Below the pieces are notes generated by a model. The model was not told the DNA's origin and searched no databases. It saw only the letters and a list, made by a program, of their open reading frames with translations. Positions 25,116-33,740 of a stretch of 64,000 bases of DNA are shown here, piece by piece. Numbering within the stretch: the stretch's first letter is position 1; each line of letters starts with the position of its first letter. The position numbers and the translations under genes were made by a program. Source of the stretch: Shewanella sp. MR-4. GTDB lineage: Bacteria; Pseudomonadota; Gammaproteobacteria; Enterobacterales; Shewanellaceae. The stretch lies in NCBI RefSeq assembly GCF_000014685.1, contig NC_008321.1, positions 992,001 through 1,056,000 of the forward strand, in the 5' to 3' direction.

Positions 25116-26315
25116 ATGTTACATATCAAACCTATTCTTAGCAGTTTATTACGCAGTAAAAGTGGCCCCTTGTTGCTGTTATTACAGATCATTTTATCTG
25201 TGGCTATCGTCGCGAATGCCAGCTTTATCATCGCCGAACGCCTGAATTTAATGGCGCGGGATTCGGGGATTGTTGAAAGCGAAGTCTTCGATTTCAGTAT
25301 TTATCATTTTGATAAATCAACGGATTTAGTCGCGCAGGATAAACGAGATTTAGAGATCATCCGTGCGATCCCGGGCGTTATCGATGTGGCACCCACCTCT
25401 ATGGCTCCCCTGAGCGGTGGCGGTTGGTCGAGTAACTTTACGCTGGGGCCAGAGGAGCGCGCTAAATCCACGCCCAATACGGGCATGTATATGAGTGATG
25501 AGCATTTCATCAACTCCCTAGGACTGAAGTTAGTCGAAGGACGCAACTTCTATCCCCAGGAGATCACCACAGAGTTGCTTGAAGATGGTGGCAAGATGAT
25601 CGTCACCAAAGCCTTTGCCGATAAGGTATGGCCGAATGAGACCGCGCTCGGCAAGAGCGTATATATGGGCACTCAGCACTTTGTGGTGATTGGGGTGTTG
25701 GAGCGCTTACAAACGGCGTGGGTAGATAACAAAAACCTGGAGTTTAGCTCAGTGTTGTCGGTGAATTATCCCGCTGACTATAAACGCTATTTAGTGAGAG
25801 CTAAGTCGAGCGATATGGCTCGCCTAAAAGAAGTCATACCCGAACTGCTGCATAAGGAATATCCAAGCCGCGTGGTCGAAGGTTTTACGACCATGGGAGA
25901 GCGTCGTATCGAGGCGTACCGTGACCATGAGTTAATGGCAACCGTACTGACCATGATGGTGGTGTTACTGCTGCTGATCACATCCCTTGGGGTGACAGGC
26001 ATGGTGATGTTTAATATCCAGCGCCGCACTAAGCAAATTGGCACTCGCCGCGCGTTAGGGGCGAAAAAACGGGATATTATCAGCTACTTCCTCGTAGAGA
26101 ACTATCTGCTCTGCTTGCTCGGCGGTGGCATTGGTGTGCTGTTAGCGATTCAGCTCGGCCAGCAATTGATGAGCCTCTATAGCCTGCCGATGCTGGAGAT
26201 AATCTATCCATTGCTGACTGTGGCGGGGTTGTTTGCGGTAACCACCCTTGCGGTGTACTTGCCAGCTCGCAAGGCCGCTAAGATTTCTCCTGCGACAGCC
26301 ACCCGCAGTGTTTAA
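25116..26315 (+). CDS. FtsX/MacB-type permease, second of two
   Basis: The 399-aa protein shows the same topology as its upstream partner: an N-terminal helix (PLLLLLQIILSVAIVANASF), a periplasmic domain (MacB-like core, about 45-270), then three helices. RRTKQIGTRRALGAKKRDI is the FtsX coupling motif. It starts 11 bp after the first permease with GGGGGCAAT before the ATG. It is the last gene before a strong terminator. Confidence 0.92.
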   Translation: MLHIKPILSSLLRSKSGPLLLLLQIILSVAIVANASFIIAERLNLMARDSGIVESEVFDFSIYHFDKSTDLVAQDKRDLEIIRAIPGVIDVAPTSMAPLSGGGWSSNFTLGPEERAKSTPNTGMYMSDEHFINSLGLKLVEGRNFYPQEITTELLEDGGKMIVTKAFADKVWPNETALGKSVYMGTQHFVVIGVLERLQTAWVDNKNLEFSSVLSVNYPADYKRYLVRAKSSDMARLKEVIPELLHKEYPSRVVEGFTTMGERRIEAYRDHELMATVLTMMVVLLLLITSLGVTGMVMFNIQRRTKQIGTRRALGAKKRDIISYFLVENYLLCLLGGGIGVLLAIQLGQQLMSLYSLPMLEIIYPLLTVAGLFAVTTLAVYLPARKAAKISPATATRSV

Positions 26316-26332
26316 ATAGGATGAAGGGCATT

Positions 26333-26369
26333 AAGTGCAATAACATTAGGATGTTATTGCACTTTTTGT
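26333..26369 (+). terminator. Rho-independent terminator between permease and regulator
   Basis: A perfect 14-bp stem, AAGTGCAATAACAT with ATGTTATTGCACTT, has a 4-nt TAGG loop and ends in a T-run. Only 42 bp separate it from the response-regulator start, so the regulator depends on read-through or a promoter squeezed into that gap. Confidence 0.88.
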
Positions 26370-26411
26370 TACTTTAAGGTTAATAGTTTTACTCTGGACG
26401 CACATGCTCAC

Positions 26412-27866
26412 ATGGACACTATTCTGATTGTCGACGATAACCATGCCATCTGTCAGGCCTTAGGCTTAATGCTGGAGATCAATGGTTATCAGGTGTTGAC
26501 TTGTCATACGCCCGAAGATGCCCTTAGCCTAATGGCAACCCAAGATGTTGATTTGGTTATCCAAGATATGAACTTCACCCGCGATACTACCTCGGGTGAA
26601 GAAGGGCGGCAGCTGTTTTATGCCCTGCGTGAGCGTCAGCAAGATCTGCCGATCGTCCTGATGACTGCATGGACCCAGCTCGAAACTGCGGTCGAGTTAG
26701 TTAAGGCGGGCGCCGCCGACTATATGGGTAAACCGTGGGATGATGCTAAGTTACTCAACAGCATCACTAATTTAATTGCGTTACATAAACTTGCCCGTGC
26801 AAACCAGCAGCTTGAGCGAGTGAATTCCCAGCGTCAGGTGGCGATCGCCGATGCGGATCTCTGCGGAATCGTGTTTGGCAGTGGTGCCATGCAGCGCTGT
26901 ATCGACTTAGCCTTGCAACTGGCGCGCTCCGATGTGTCTGTGTTGATCACCGGCCCCAATGGTGCGGGTAAAGACAAGCTTGCCGATATTATTCACGCCA
27001 ATTCCCCCTTAAAAAACAAACCTTTTATCAAGGTGAATGTGGGCGCCTTGCCGATGGAGTTGCTCGAAGCCGAACTCTTTGGTGCCGAGGCGGGAGCATT
27101 TACCGGTGCCAATAAGGCGCGTATTGGTCGCTTCGAAGCGGCCGATGGCGGCACGCTGTTTTTGGACGAAATTGGCAATTTACCGCTCTCGGGCCAAGTG
27201 AAATTGCTGCGGGTATTACAAACCGGAGAGTTTGAGCGCTTAGGCAGCCATAAAACCTTAAAGGTGAAGGTGAGGGTGATCAGTGCGACTAACGCCGATC
27301 TGGCCCAAGATATTGCCGAGGGGCGTTTCCGTGAGGACTTATTCTATCGTTTGAATGTGATTGAATTGGCCTTACCGCCGCTGAATCAACGAATTGACGA
27401 TATCTTGCCCTTAGTGAAGCATTTTGTCGGCGAGGGTTTTAGCCTGAGTAAACCAGCGCAGCAAGCCCTGTTGCAGCACCGCTGGCCGGGCAATGTGCGC
27501 GAGCTAGAAAACGCCTGCAAACGTGCAGCGCTGTTGGCTAAAAGCCGAGTGTTAACCGAAGTCGATTTTGGTTTACCGCCCGCGCATGCCCACCATCAAA
27601 CTAGCCACCAAACGAGTCATCATGCTAGCCATATGAGCGTCGCGCCCCTTGGGCAGACTCGCCCCATAGTCTCGCCACTTGAGATGCAATCCATGGCGAA
27701 TCCGCCGATTGAGCAAGAGAGCAATGAGGCGACGGATGTGAGCCGTGAGCAGATTGAAATGGCCTTAAGGCAACACAAGGGAGTGATTGCGCGCGTGGCG
27801 AAATCCTTAGGGTTGAGTCGCCAAGCTTTGTATCGCCGCATGGACAAATTTGGCTTAGAGAAGTAA
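26412..27866 (+). CDS. NtrC-family sigma-54-dependent response regulator
   Basis: The 484-aa protein contains three domains. The receiver domain (about 1-125) carries an acidic pair at Asp8-Asp9 and phosphorylated Asp52 in VIQDMNF, ending with GKPWD. The AAA+ activator domain (about 150-385) has Walker A GPNGAGKD, the sigma-54 contact loop GAFTGA and Walker B GGTLFLDEIGN. A Fis-type HTH lies at the C-terminus (VAKSLGLSRQALYRRMDKFG). Between AAA+ and HTH is a linker unusually rich in His, including AHAHHQTSHQTSHHASHM. It pairs with the kinase gene 41 bp downstream and is the obvious candidate to bind the enhancer at 21066-21172. The ribosome site is weak. Confidence 0.93.
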   Translation: MDTILIVDDNHAICQALGLMLEINGYQVLTCHTPEDALSLMATQDVDLVIQDMNFTRDTTSGEEGRQLFYALRERQQDLPIVLMTAWTQLETAVELVKAGAADYMGKPWDDAKLLNSITNLIALHKLARANQQLERVNSQRQVAIADADLCGIVFGSGAMQRCIDLALQLARSDVSVLITGPNGAGKDKLADIIHANSPLKNKPFIKVNVGALPMELLEAELFGAEAGAFTGANKARIGRFEAADGGTLFLDEIGNLPLSGQVKLLRVLQTGEFERLGSHKTLKVKVRVISATNADLAQDIAEGRFREDLFYRLNVIELALPPLNQRIDDILPLVKHFVGEGFSLSKPAQQALLQHRWPGNVRELENACKRAALLAKSRVLTEVDFGLPPAHAHHQTSHQTSHHASHMSVAPLGQTRPIVSPLEMQSMANPPIEQESNEATDVSREQIEMALRQHKGVIARVAKSLGLSRQALYRRMDKFGLEK

Positions 27867-27907
27867 CGATTGGCAGCATAATGGGTGGCGATTAGGCGGG
27901 AATTAAC

Positions 27908-29575
27908 GTGCTACTGCGAACAAAATTAATCATTTATTCAACAGTTTGTTGTGCTTTGGGTGTGTTACTCACCCTAGGCACCATGAGTTATCGCTCGTCA
28001 GTTTCCTCTCTTGTGGAGGATGCTCCGCACACGTTGCCCGATATTACCGTGCCTGAGCTGGATTTGGCGCAGCTCGAAGATGCGGTGGCCGCAATCGAAT
28101 CGACGATTAAGGATACTGAGCAATTTCAAAAGGCACTCTCATTGCAGGAGCGCTTGAAGACAGAGCAAATCAAACACGAGCTACAAAAGTTAGAGCAACT
28201 AAAGCAAGAGCAAGTGCAGATTAAGCTCTATAAGCTCGATCGTTTGAAGGACGGGCTTTTTAGTCCCGCCCCCCATCCTATTGAGGCGCCACCTATGGTT
28301 GCGCCGGTTGAACCTGTGATCCCCGCCGAATTTAGCCTGTCGGAACACACTCAGTCGATGCCAGCAGTATTTGACATGCTGCTGATATTGCTGCTGGCCT
28401 GTGGTAGCTGCGCGCTTGGGGTTGCTTGGTTTACTCGCCATTTAGCTCGCAGTCTCAATGCCTTAGAGGTTGGTTTACTCAACTTTAACGACAATGACTT
28501 TAGCGTGAGCATTCCGGCAAATGGTGAGGGGCAGCTGAAAGCATTGGCGGAATTATTCAATGATTCGGCGGCTAAGCTGCGCCAAGAACGGCAATATATT
28601 TACCAGCGGGAACTGCTGCTGGATAAAGTGATTCAAAGTTCTCCGAATGTGATGCTGCTGTTTAACGACCACCAAAAACTCATGTATGCCAACGATGCGG
28701 CGCGGCATCTTTTTCATATCAAAGGCAAGATGGAAGGCTTGAGCCTCGACGAGCTGCTGCAAGACTTACCCGAAGCGCTTGCCTTGGCCCTTAAGCAAGA
28801 AAAGAGCGGCCTGTTTACCATGGGTGAGGATGATACTGAGACTTGGTATCTGAGCCGTGGCCAGTTTTTACTGAATAACCAACAACATAACTTAATCTTG
28901 CTCAAGCAGATGACCCGAGAACTCAATCGTCAGGAAGTGGCGGTTTGGAAGAAGGTGATCCGCATTATCAGCCATGAGTTGAATAATTCTGTCGCGCCCA
29001 TCGCCTCCATGGTGAACTCGGGGCGTTTACTGACGAAAGATCTCGATAATCCCAAGCTTAAGCTGATATTCGACACTATAGAGAGTCGAACGAATCACTT
29101 GAGCCAGTTTATTTTCAATTATGCGCGCTTTGCTAAACTGCCTTTACCGCAGCGACGTGATGTGCCGTGGCAGCAGCTTATCGAACATTTAACCCAACAT
29201 TATCCTTTTACCTTAGCCAATGAGTTACCCGTAGAGATGGGCTATTTCGACCAAGGGCAAATGGAGCAGGTTCTGCTGAATTTACTCAAAAATGCCCATG
29301 AATCAGGTTCGAATCCCGATGAAGTCACGCTCTCGATTCGCCACCAAACCATGGTGGATGGGGCGGGCTTTAGTATCAAAATCGAGGATCGCGGCAGCGG
29401 TATGTCCGAGGAAGTGTTAGAACAAGCCCTATTGCCCTTTTACTCGACTAAACAATCGGGCACGGGGTTAGGTTTGCCCCTTTGCCGCGAGATTATCGAA
29501 GCCCACGATGGCAGCATTAGCATGCATAATCGCAGCGACGGTGGTCTGTCGGTACATTTGTGGCTGCCGCAATAA
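27908..29575 (+). CDS. Sensor histidine kinase partner of the NtrC-type regulator
   Basis: The 555-aa membrane kinase starts at GTG 27908. A transmembrane helix at about 7-26 precedes a periplasmic segment whose first part (about 48-118) is a charged Glu/Lys/Gln/Leu coiled coil. A second helix lies at about 156-178. A HAMP-like linker, a PAS-like domain (SSPNVMLLFNDHQKLMYAND) and the transmitter follow. The H-box IISHELNNSVAP contains His356, the N-box is LLNLLKNAHES, and the G-boxes are DRGSGM and GTGLGLPL. The periplasmic coiled coil may sense envelope state; the signal is not deducible. Confidence 0.9.
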   Translation: MLLRTKLIIYSTVCCALGVLLTLGTMSYRSSVSSLVEDAPHTLPDITVPELDLAQLEDAVAAIESTIKDTEQFQKALSLQERLKTEQIKHELQKLEQLKQEQVQIKLYKLDRLKDGLFSPAPHPIEAPPMVAPVEPVIPAEFSLSEHTQSMPAVFDMLLILLLACGSCALGVAWFTRHLARSLNALEVGLLNFNDNDFSVSIPANGEGQLKALAELFNDSAAKLRQERQYIYQRELLLDKVIQSSPNVMLLFNDHQKLMYANDAARHLFHIKGKMEGLSLDELLQDLPEALALALKQEKSGLFTMGEDDTETWYLSRGQFLLNNQQHNLILLKQMTRELNRQEVAVWKKVIRIISHELNNSVAPIASMVNSGRLLTKDLDNPKLKLIFDTIESRTNHLSQFIFNYARFAKLPLPQRRDVPWQQLIEHLTQHYPFTLANELPVEMGYFDQGQMEQVLLNLLKNAHESGSNPDEVTLSIRHQTMVDGAGFSIKIEDRGSGMSEEVLEQALLPFYSTKQSGTGLGLPLCREIIEAHDGSISMHNRSDGGLSVHLWLPQ

Positions 29576-29807
29576 ACCGCCTTTAAGTGTGTATCAAGAG
29601 GTTTCACTCCTCAGCCGAATGTATTACCCAAATGGGCTATTTTGCGGTTTTTACCTTAGCTTTTCGGGCTAATTTGCCCCTCCCTCTAATGACGACAGAT
29701 CGGCTGTCCTGTTACCCTGCGTAAGCGAAAATGTTGACTAAGGGCTTGTCCTTGGTTCGGCTTTGGATATCGCGCAATGGGTGGCTTTCATCGACAGGGA
29801 GAGGAAA

Positions 29808-30218
29808 GTGAGATCGTTAAAAAAGCGGTTGTTCGTCTGCATCTTGTGTCCCTTGCTGTTTGTCAGTGCCCCTTGTGTGTTGGCCGATGATGACATTGAA
29901 ATCAGTGGATTAGTCATAGACAGAACCTTAACCCGTTTTGGTAAGGATTTTGGCTTTTACTATTCAAGTTATTGGCGCGAATTGCCCTTTACCCAAGGTT
30001 TTAACGTGACCCTGTATGAGACTGTGTTTCCACAGGCGGGCACGGTTTTAACCTTAGAGGTCAACGGTACGCGCATCTACACCACGCACTTTGGCCGCCG
30101 CGCCAATCCGATTAAGGAAAGCGCAGAGCAGGCCATATTGCTGACCATTGATTACTTAGCTCAGGTTCGAGCCAATGCTATTACGGGTGATTTTTCAGGA
30201 ACAACGGACGACTTTTAG
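29808..30218 (+). CDS. csgE: Curli assembly protein CsgE
   Basis: A periplasmic accessory factor that gates the CsgG pore and targets curlin subunits. From GTG 29808 (136 aa) there is a signal peptide, RSLKKRLFVCILCPLLFVS, with cleavage expected after VLA. The mature protein starts DDDIEISGLVIDRTLTRFG and includes YSSYWRELPF and VFPQAGTVLTLEVNG, both CsgE-like. The GTG is chosen because GGGAG lies 6 nt before it; an upstream TTG at 29763 lacks one. It is the first gene of csgEFG, 10 bp before csgF. Confidence 0.9.
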   Translation: MRSLKKRLFVCILCPLLFVSAPCVLADDDIEISGLVIDRTLTRFGKDFGFYYSSYWRELPFTQGFNVTLYETVFPQAGTVLTLEVNGTRIYTTHFGRRANPIKESAEQAILLTIDYLAQVRANAITGDFSGTTDDF

Positions 30219-30228
30219 GATAATTATA

Positions 30229-30624
30229 ATGACTTACAGGACGTTACTTTCTCTTGCCGTGCTCTGCATGGCATGCACAAGCCAAGCAACCGAATTAATC
30301 TATACCCCTGTGAATCCCAGCTTCGGCGGTAATCCGCTCAATGGCTCCTTTCTGCTGAATAAAGCGCAGGCTCAAAACGATAACAAAGCCAGCTCGACCG
30401 AGAAGGATTTTGTTACCCGCTTTAAGGAATCCTTAGAACGTAACATCATCAACTCCATCACCCGTGGCGTGGCCGATGGGGAGATCTCCGATGGGGTGTA
30501 CGATACCGGTGATTTTCGTATTGAAGTGGCCTCCACTGGCACTGGGGTGATGCTGACCATCACTAATATCGAAACCGGTGAAGTGACAGTGATTGAAATG
30601 CCAACCTTCGGAGGCGGAAACTAA
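30229..30624 (+). CDS. csgF: Curli assembly protein CsgF
   Basis: The 131-aa protein has a signal peptide, MTYRTLLSLAVLCMACTSQA. It is followed by TELIYTPVNPSFGGNPLNGS, the conserved CsgF N-terminus that inserts into the CsgG pore and links curli nucleation to the outer membrane. The ATG at 30229 has AGGA 8 nt upstream; a longer frame overlapping csgE is unlikely. The stop overlaps the csgG start (TAATG). Confidence 0.92.
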   Translation: MTYRTLLSLAVLCMACTSQATELIYTPVNPSFGGNPLNGSFLLNKAQAQNDNKASSTEKDFVTRFKESLERNIINSITRGVADGEISDGVYDTGDFRIEVASTGTGVMLTITNIETGEVTVIEMPTFGGGN

Positions 30625-31430
30625 TGACTCGTTTCATCTTTATCGCCCTGATGCTGCTGAGTATGTCAGCCTGTAGTTTGATCCCAAAGCCTGACTTAAA
30701 TATCACGCCCGCACAGGTGAACCCCGTGAGTGAGGTGATGAAGGAACTACAGAGTCAGCCTGGGCCGAAGTTTCCTATCCCTGTGGCCGTGTATTCATTT
30801 CGCGACCAAACGGGCCAGTATAAGCCTCAAGCGAACGTGAGTTCCTTCTCCACGGCAGTCACGCAAGGGGCAACCTCTATGCTGATGCAAACCTTGCTCG
30901 ACTCGAAATGGTTTACCCCCGTCGAGCGTGAGGGCCTGCAAAACCTGCTAACCGAGCGCAAAATTAGCAACAAACAAAATGGCACTAAGGGCGATGATAT
31001 TCCGGTGTTATCGACGGCGAGATTGCTATTAGAAGGTGGCATTATCAGTTACGAGACCAACACCAGCACCGGCGGTACTGGGGTGGAATACTATGGCATC
31101 GGCGCCTCGGAAATGTACCGTGAGGATTTAGTCACTATCTATCTGCGCGCGGTCGATGTGCACACGGGTAAAGTGATGATGTCTGTATCTACGAGTAAGA
31201 GAGTGCTATCGCAGGAAATGCGTGCAGGCCTGTTCCGCTATACCAGTTTGAATCGTTTGGCCGAGGCTGAAGTCGGTTTTACCACTAACGAACCTGTGCA
31301 ATTTTGCGTGCTGCAGGCCATCGAACTCGCGGTCGCCGAGTTGATTGATAAGGGTATTAAGCAAGGTTATTGGAGTCAGGCTCAGATGACACAACCCGCT
31401 GAAAGACAGCAGGAGTTGAGCCAAGGTTAA
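30624..31430 (+). CDS. csgG: Curli secretion channel lipoprotein CsgG
   Basis: An outer-membrane nonameric pore for curlin export, 268 aa. A lipoprotein signal ends in MSAC with lipidated Cys17. Conserved segments include PIPVAVYSFRDQTGQYKP, the constriction region near SSFSTAVTQGATSML, and WFTPVEREGLQNLLTERKI. It overlaps csgF by one base and ends 20 bp before a terminator. Without curlin genes beside it, its cargo must be encoded elsewhere. Confidence 0.95.
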   Translation: MTRFIFIALMLLSMSACSLIPKPDLNITPAQVNPVSEVMKELQSQPGPKFPIPVAVYSFRDQTGQYKPQANVSSFSTAVTQGATSMLMQTLLDSKWFTPVEREGLQNLLTERKISNKQNGTKGDDIPVLSTARLLLEGGIISYETNTSTGGTGVEYYGIGASEMYREDLVTIYLRAVDVHTGKVMMSVSTSKRVLSQEMRAGLFRYTSLNRLAEAEVGFTTNEPVQFCVLQAIELAVAELIDKGIKQGYWSQAQMTQPAERQQELSQG

Positions 31431-31450
31431 TTCCCATTGCGATAACAAGC

Positions 31451-31484
31451 ACCGAGCCTGCGACATGTCTGGCTCGGTTTTTTT
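31451..31484 (+). terminator. Rho-independent terminator of csgEFG
   Basis: ACCGAGCC (31451-31458) pairs with GGCTCGGT (31471-31478), followed by seven further T-rich bases. Confidence 0.9.
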
Positions 31485-31488
31485 ATGG

Positions 31489-32097
31489 TTAATCGGCCTG
31501 TAATGCCTTCCAAAACAGCGCGAAGCTGGCATCGCGGTATTTTTTATCTTCCCCTAGCTCTGGGTTATCGATAAAAAAGCGCGTGGCGGCCAAGTATTGG
31601 CCATGACAGTTTTCAAGCATCAAATCAACGGGATAGTGAGCAATCAACCCCATCAGTTGTCCCTGTTTTATCAATTGCGCGATAAACCCTAAGATGCTGT
31701 TCATCGCCTGCTCGCGAATATGCACTGCTATCTGCGGCGACATAGAATACTGCTGGAAAAACAATTGTTTGACTGGGTTTTCAATCGACCAATCGATCGC
31801 ACTCTGCCAAAGCGTTTCGGCATTGTGCTTAAGGTCTTGCCCCTCACCGACCTTTAACAACAAGGCATCGGCAAATTCTTGCTTGATGGTAAGAAACAGG
31901 CTTTCCATCAGTGCTTCCTTGGTCGGAAAATGATGGAACAGGGTGCCCGTGGCGACGCCCGCCTGTTTGGCTATCGATGCGGTCGAGGTGCCATGAAACC
32001 CTTGGTCGACAAATAAGCGTAAGGCGGTCTCTAAAATGGCCTGACGTTTATCTGTCATGGGTTTAGTGTCTGTATCTGTTGGTAATAAGCTCGGCAT
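31489..32097 (-). CDS. TetR-family transcriptional regulator
   Basis: The 202-aa regulator has an N-terminal TetR HTH at about 18-64. ILETALRLFVDQGFHGTSTA is followed by IAKQAGVATGTLFHHFPTKE. A ligand-binding domain of unassigned class follows. AGGAGGGG just before ATG 32097 gives strong translation. It lies 21 bp downstream of the aldehyde dehydrogenase gene in the same operon, so it probably represses that operon through the palindrome at 33599-33624. The effector is likely an aldehyde or related metabolite (inference). Confidence 0.9.
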   Translation of the reverse strand: MPSLLPTDTDTKPMTDKRQAILETALRLFVDQGFHGTSTASIAKQAGVATGTLFHHFPTKEALMESLFLTIKQEFADALLLKVGEGQDLKHNAETLWQSAIDWSIENPVKQLFFQQYSMSPQIAVHIREQAMNSILGFIAQLIKQGQLMGLIAHYPVDLMLENCHGQYLAATRFFIDNPELGEDKKYRDASFALFWKALQAD

Positions 32098-32118
32098 AAC
32101 CCCTCCTAAGCGATCCGA

Positions 32119-33543
32119 TTAGCGTAAAAACAGCTTCATCAACATGCGTTGGATAAAAGTACCATAGGGAGGGTGGACAAACTTACCCGTGTTGAAGCGA
32201 CCACGGCTGAGCACGGTTTTAGCGTGACTAAAGGTGAGGAATCCTTCCTTGCCGTGGTAATGGCCCATTCCCGATGGACCGATACCGCCAAAGGGGGCAT
32301 CATCGGCCGCCACATGGAACACGGTTTCGTTGATGCACACACCGCCGGAATGGGTTTGCTTGAGGATTTTTTGTTGGCTCGCTTCATCAAAGCTCATCAC
32401 ATACAGGGCTAAGGGGCGGGCGCGATGGTTCACGTAGCTAATGGCCTCATCTAGGCTGTCATAACCAATCACTGGCAGCAGTGGGCCGAAGATTTCCTCT
32501 TGCATCAGTAGCATATCTTCAGTGGTGTCGGTAATGAGCTGAGTCGCGAGTTTACGATGCTGGCTATCAATCACGTCATTCGAGGCGGGGATCACCTTAG
32601 CCCCTTTAGCCTTGGCATCCTCAAGCACGCTTAGCAGACGCTCAAACTGACGGGCATTAATGATGCTGCCGTAATCTTTGTTTTGGGTAATGGCGCCATA
32701 CATGGCCTGGAATTTCGTCTGATAGGCTTGGATAAACTCTGCCACTTTCGCCTTAGGACAAAGCACATAGTCAGGTGCTACACAGATTTGTCCAGCATTC
32801 AAACACTTACCATAAATCATTCGTTCTACTGCTATCTCAAGTGGCATATCGGGGGCGATAATCACTGGCGACTTACCGCCCAGCTCGAGAGTCACTGGCG
32901 TGAGATTATTGGCGGCGGCGCGCATCACATGGCGACCGACTGTGGTTGAGCCTGTGAACAGCAAATGATCGAAGGGCAGGGCTGAAAACTGCGCCGCGAC
33001 ATCGGCTTCCCCTTCGACCACGGCAACATGGGATTCTTCAAACACTTCGGCAAGCAATTGCTTAATGACACTATTGGTCGCTGGGGTGAATTCCGAGAGT
33101 TTGAGCATGGCATGGTTGCCAGCGGCGATGGCCGTGACTAAGGGGCTGATGGAGAGCATGACGGGGAAGTTCCACGGCACGATTATCCCAATAACCCCAA
33201 GTGGTTGATAATGCACTTTCACTTGGGCGGGGGCGAGTAAGATACCCGCATGACGGCGGCTTGGCTTGAGCCATTTCTTCAGGTTTTTCAGGCTGTAATT
33301 GATGTTATTGACCACGGGCATAATGTCGGAAATCAAGCTGTCGTCGACCGATCTGTGGCCATAGTCCTGTGACAGCGCCTCGACGAGTGGCTGTTGGAAT
33401 TTCAGCAAGGTGGCCTTAAGGCGGATTAAGCGTTCTTTACGGATAGCGTAATCGGGATTCGGAGCGGCCAAGTAACTTGCACGTTGGCGTTGGAGTAACT
33501 CGGTGAGTGGCGAGATTTTTGCTGGGTCTGTTGCCATATTCAT
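32119..33543 (-). CDS. Aldehyde dehydrogenase (coniferyl-aldehyde dehydrogenase group)
   Basis: An NAD(P)-dependent aldehyde oxidiser of 474 aa from ATG 33543, preceded by GAGGAA. Motifs in order are GVIGIIVPWNFPV, LFTGSTTVG, catalytic TLELGGKSP, and the nucleophile Cys in NAGQICVAPDY. EEIFGPLLPV and the C-terminal hydrophobic segment (PPYGTFIQRMLMKLFLR) follow. The length and YGKCLNAGQIC form resemble the coniferyl/fatty-aldehyde group that can associate with membranes. A longer frame upstream has no ribosome site and runs through the operator. Confidence 0.92.
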   Translation of the reverse strand: MNMATDPAKISPLTELLQRQRASYLAAPNPDYAIRKERLIRLKATLLKFQQPLVEALSQDYGHRSVDDSLISDIMPVVNNINYSLKNLKKWLKPSRRHAGILLAPAQVKVHYQPLGVIGIIVPWNFPVMLSISPLVTAIAAGNHAMLKLSEFTPATNSVIKQLLAEVFEESHVAVVEGEADVAAQFSALPFDHLLFTGSTTVGRHVMRAAANNLTPVTLELGGKSPVIIAPDMPLEIAVERMIYGKCLNAGQICVAPDYVLCPKAKVAEFIQAYQTKFQAMYGAITQNKDYGSIINARQFERLLSVLEDAKAKGAKVIPASNDVIDSQHRKLATQLITDTTEDMLLMQEEIFGPLLPVIGYDSLDEAISYVNHRARPLALYVMSFDEASQQKILKQTHSGGVCINETVFHVAADDAPFGGIGPSGMGHYHGKEGFLTFSHAKTVLSRGRFNTGKFVHPPYGTFIQRMLMKLFLR

Positions 33544-33598
33544 AGTAATTCCTCGGATGCAAGTCTTGAGCTGATGACGTGATTTGTGGCGTATAAAA

Positions 33599-33624
33599 AT
33601 AAACCGACTGATTAGTCGGTTTAT
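33599..33624. promoter_or_regulatory. Palindromic operator, probably for the TetR regulator
   Basis: ATAAACCGACT and AGTCGGTTTAT form perfect 11-bp arms around GATT. The position, 56 bp upstream of the aldehyde dehydrogenase start, fits TetR autoregulation of the two-gene operon. It has a T-poor right flank, which argues against a terminator. Confidence 0.65.
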
Positions 33625-33740
33625 CCTAGCGAATAGAGTGAGCATATGCAAGTATTCTGGTGCATTTATGAGCAAGATCACGGCCCGAAGTGGGCTTAAC
33701 TTCTACACTGAAATAGTAGTTTGTTAAACAAGGAGTGGGT

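Noticed and set aside
26412..26420. GGACAC at the response-regulator start as a sixth enhancer half-site
   Set aside because: Only a 6-base core match within coding sequence and not near a sigma-54 promoter.
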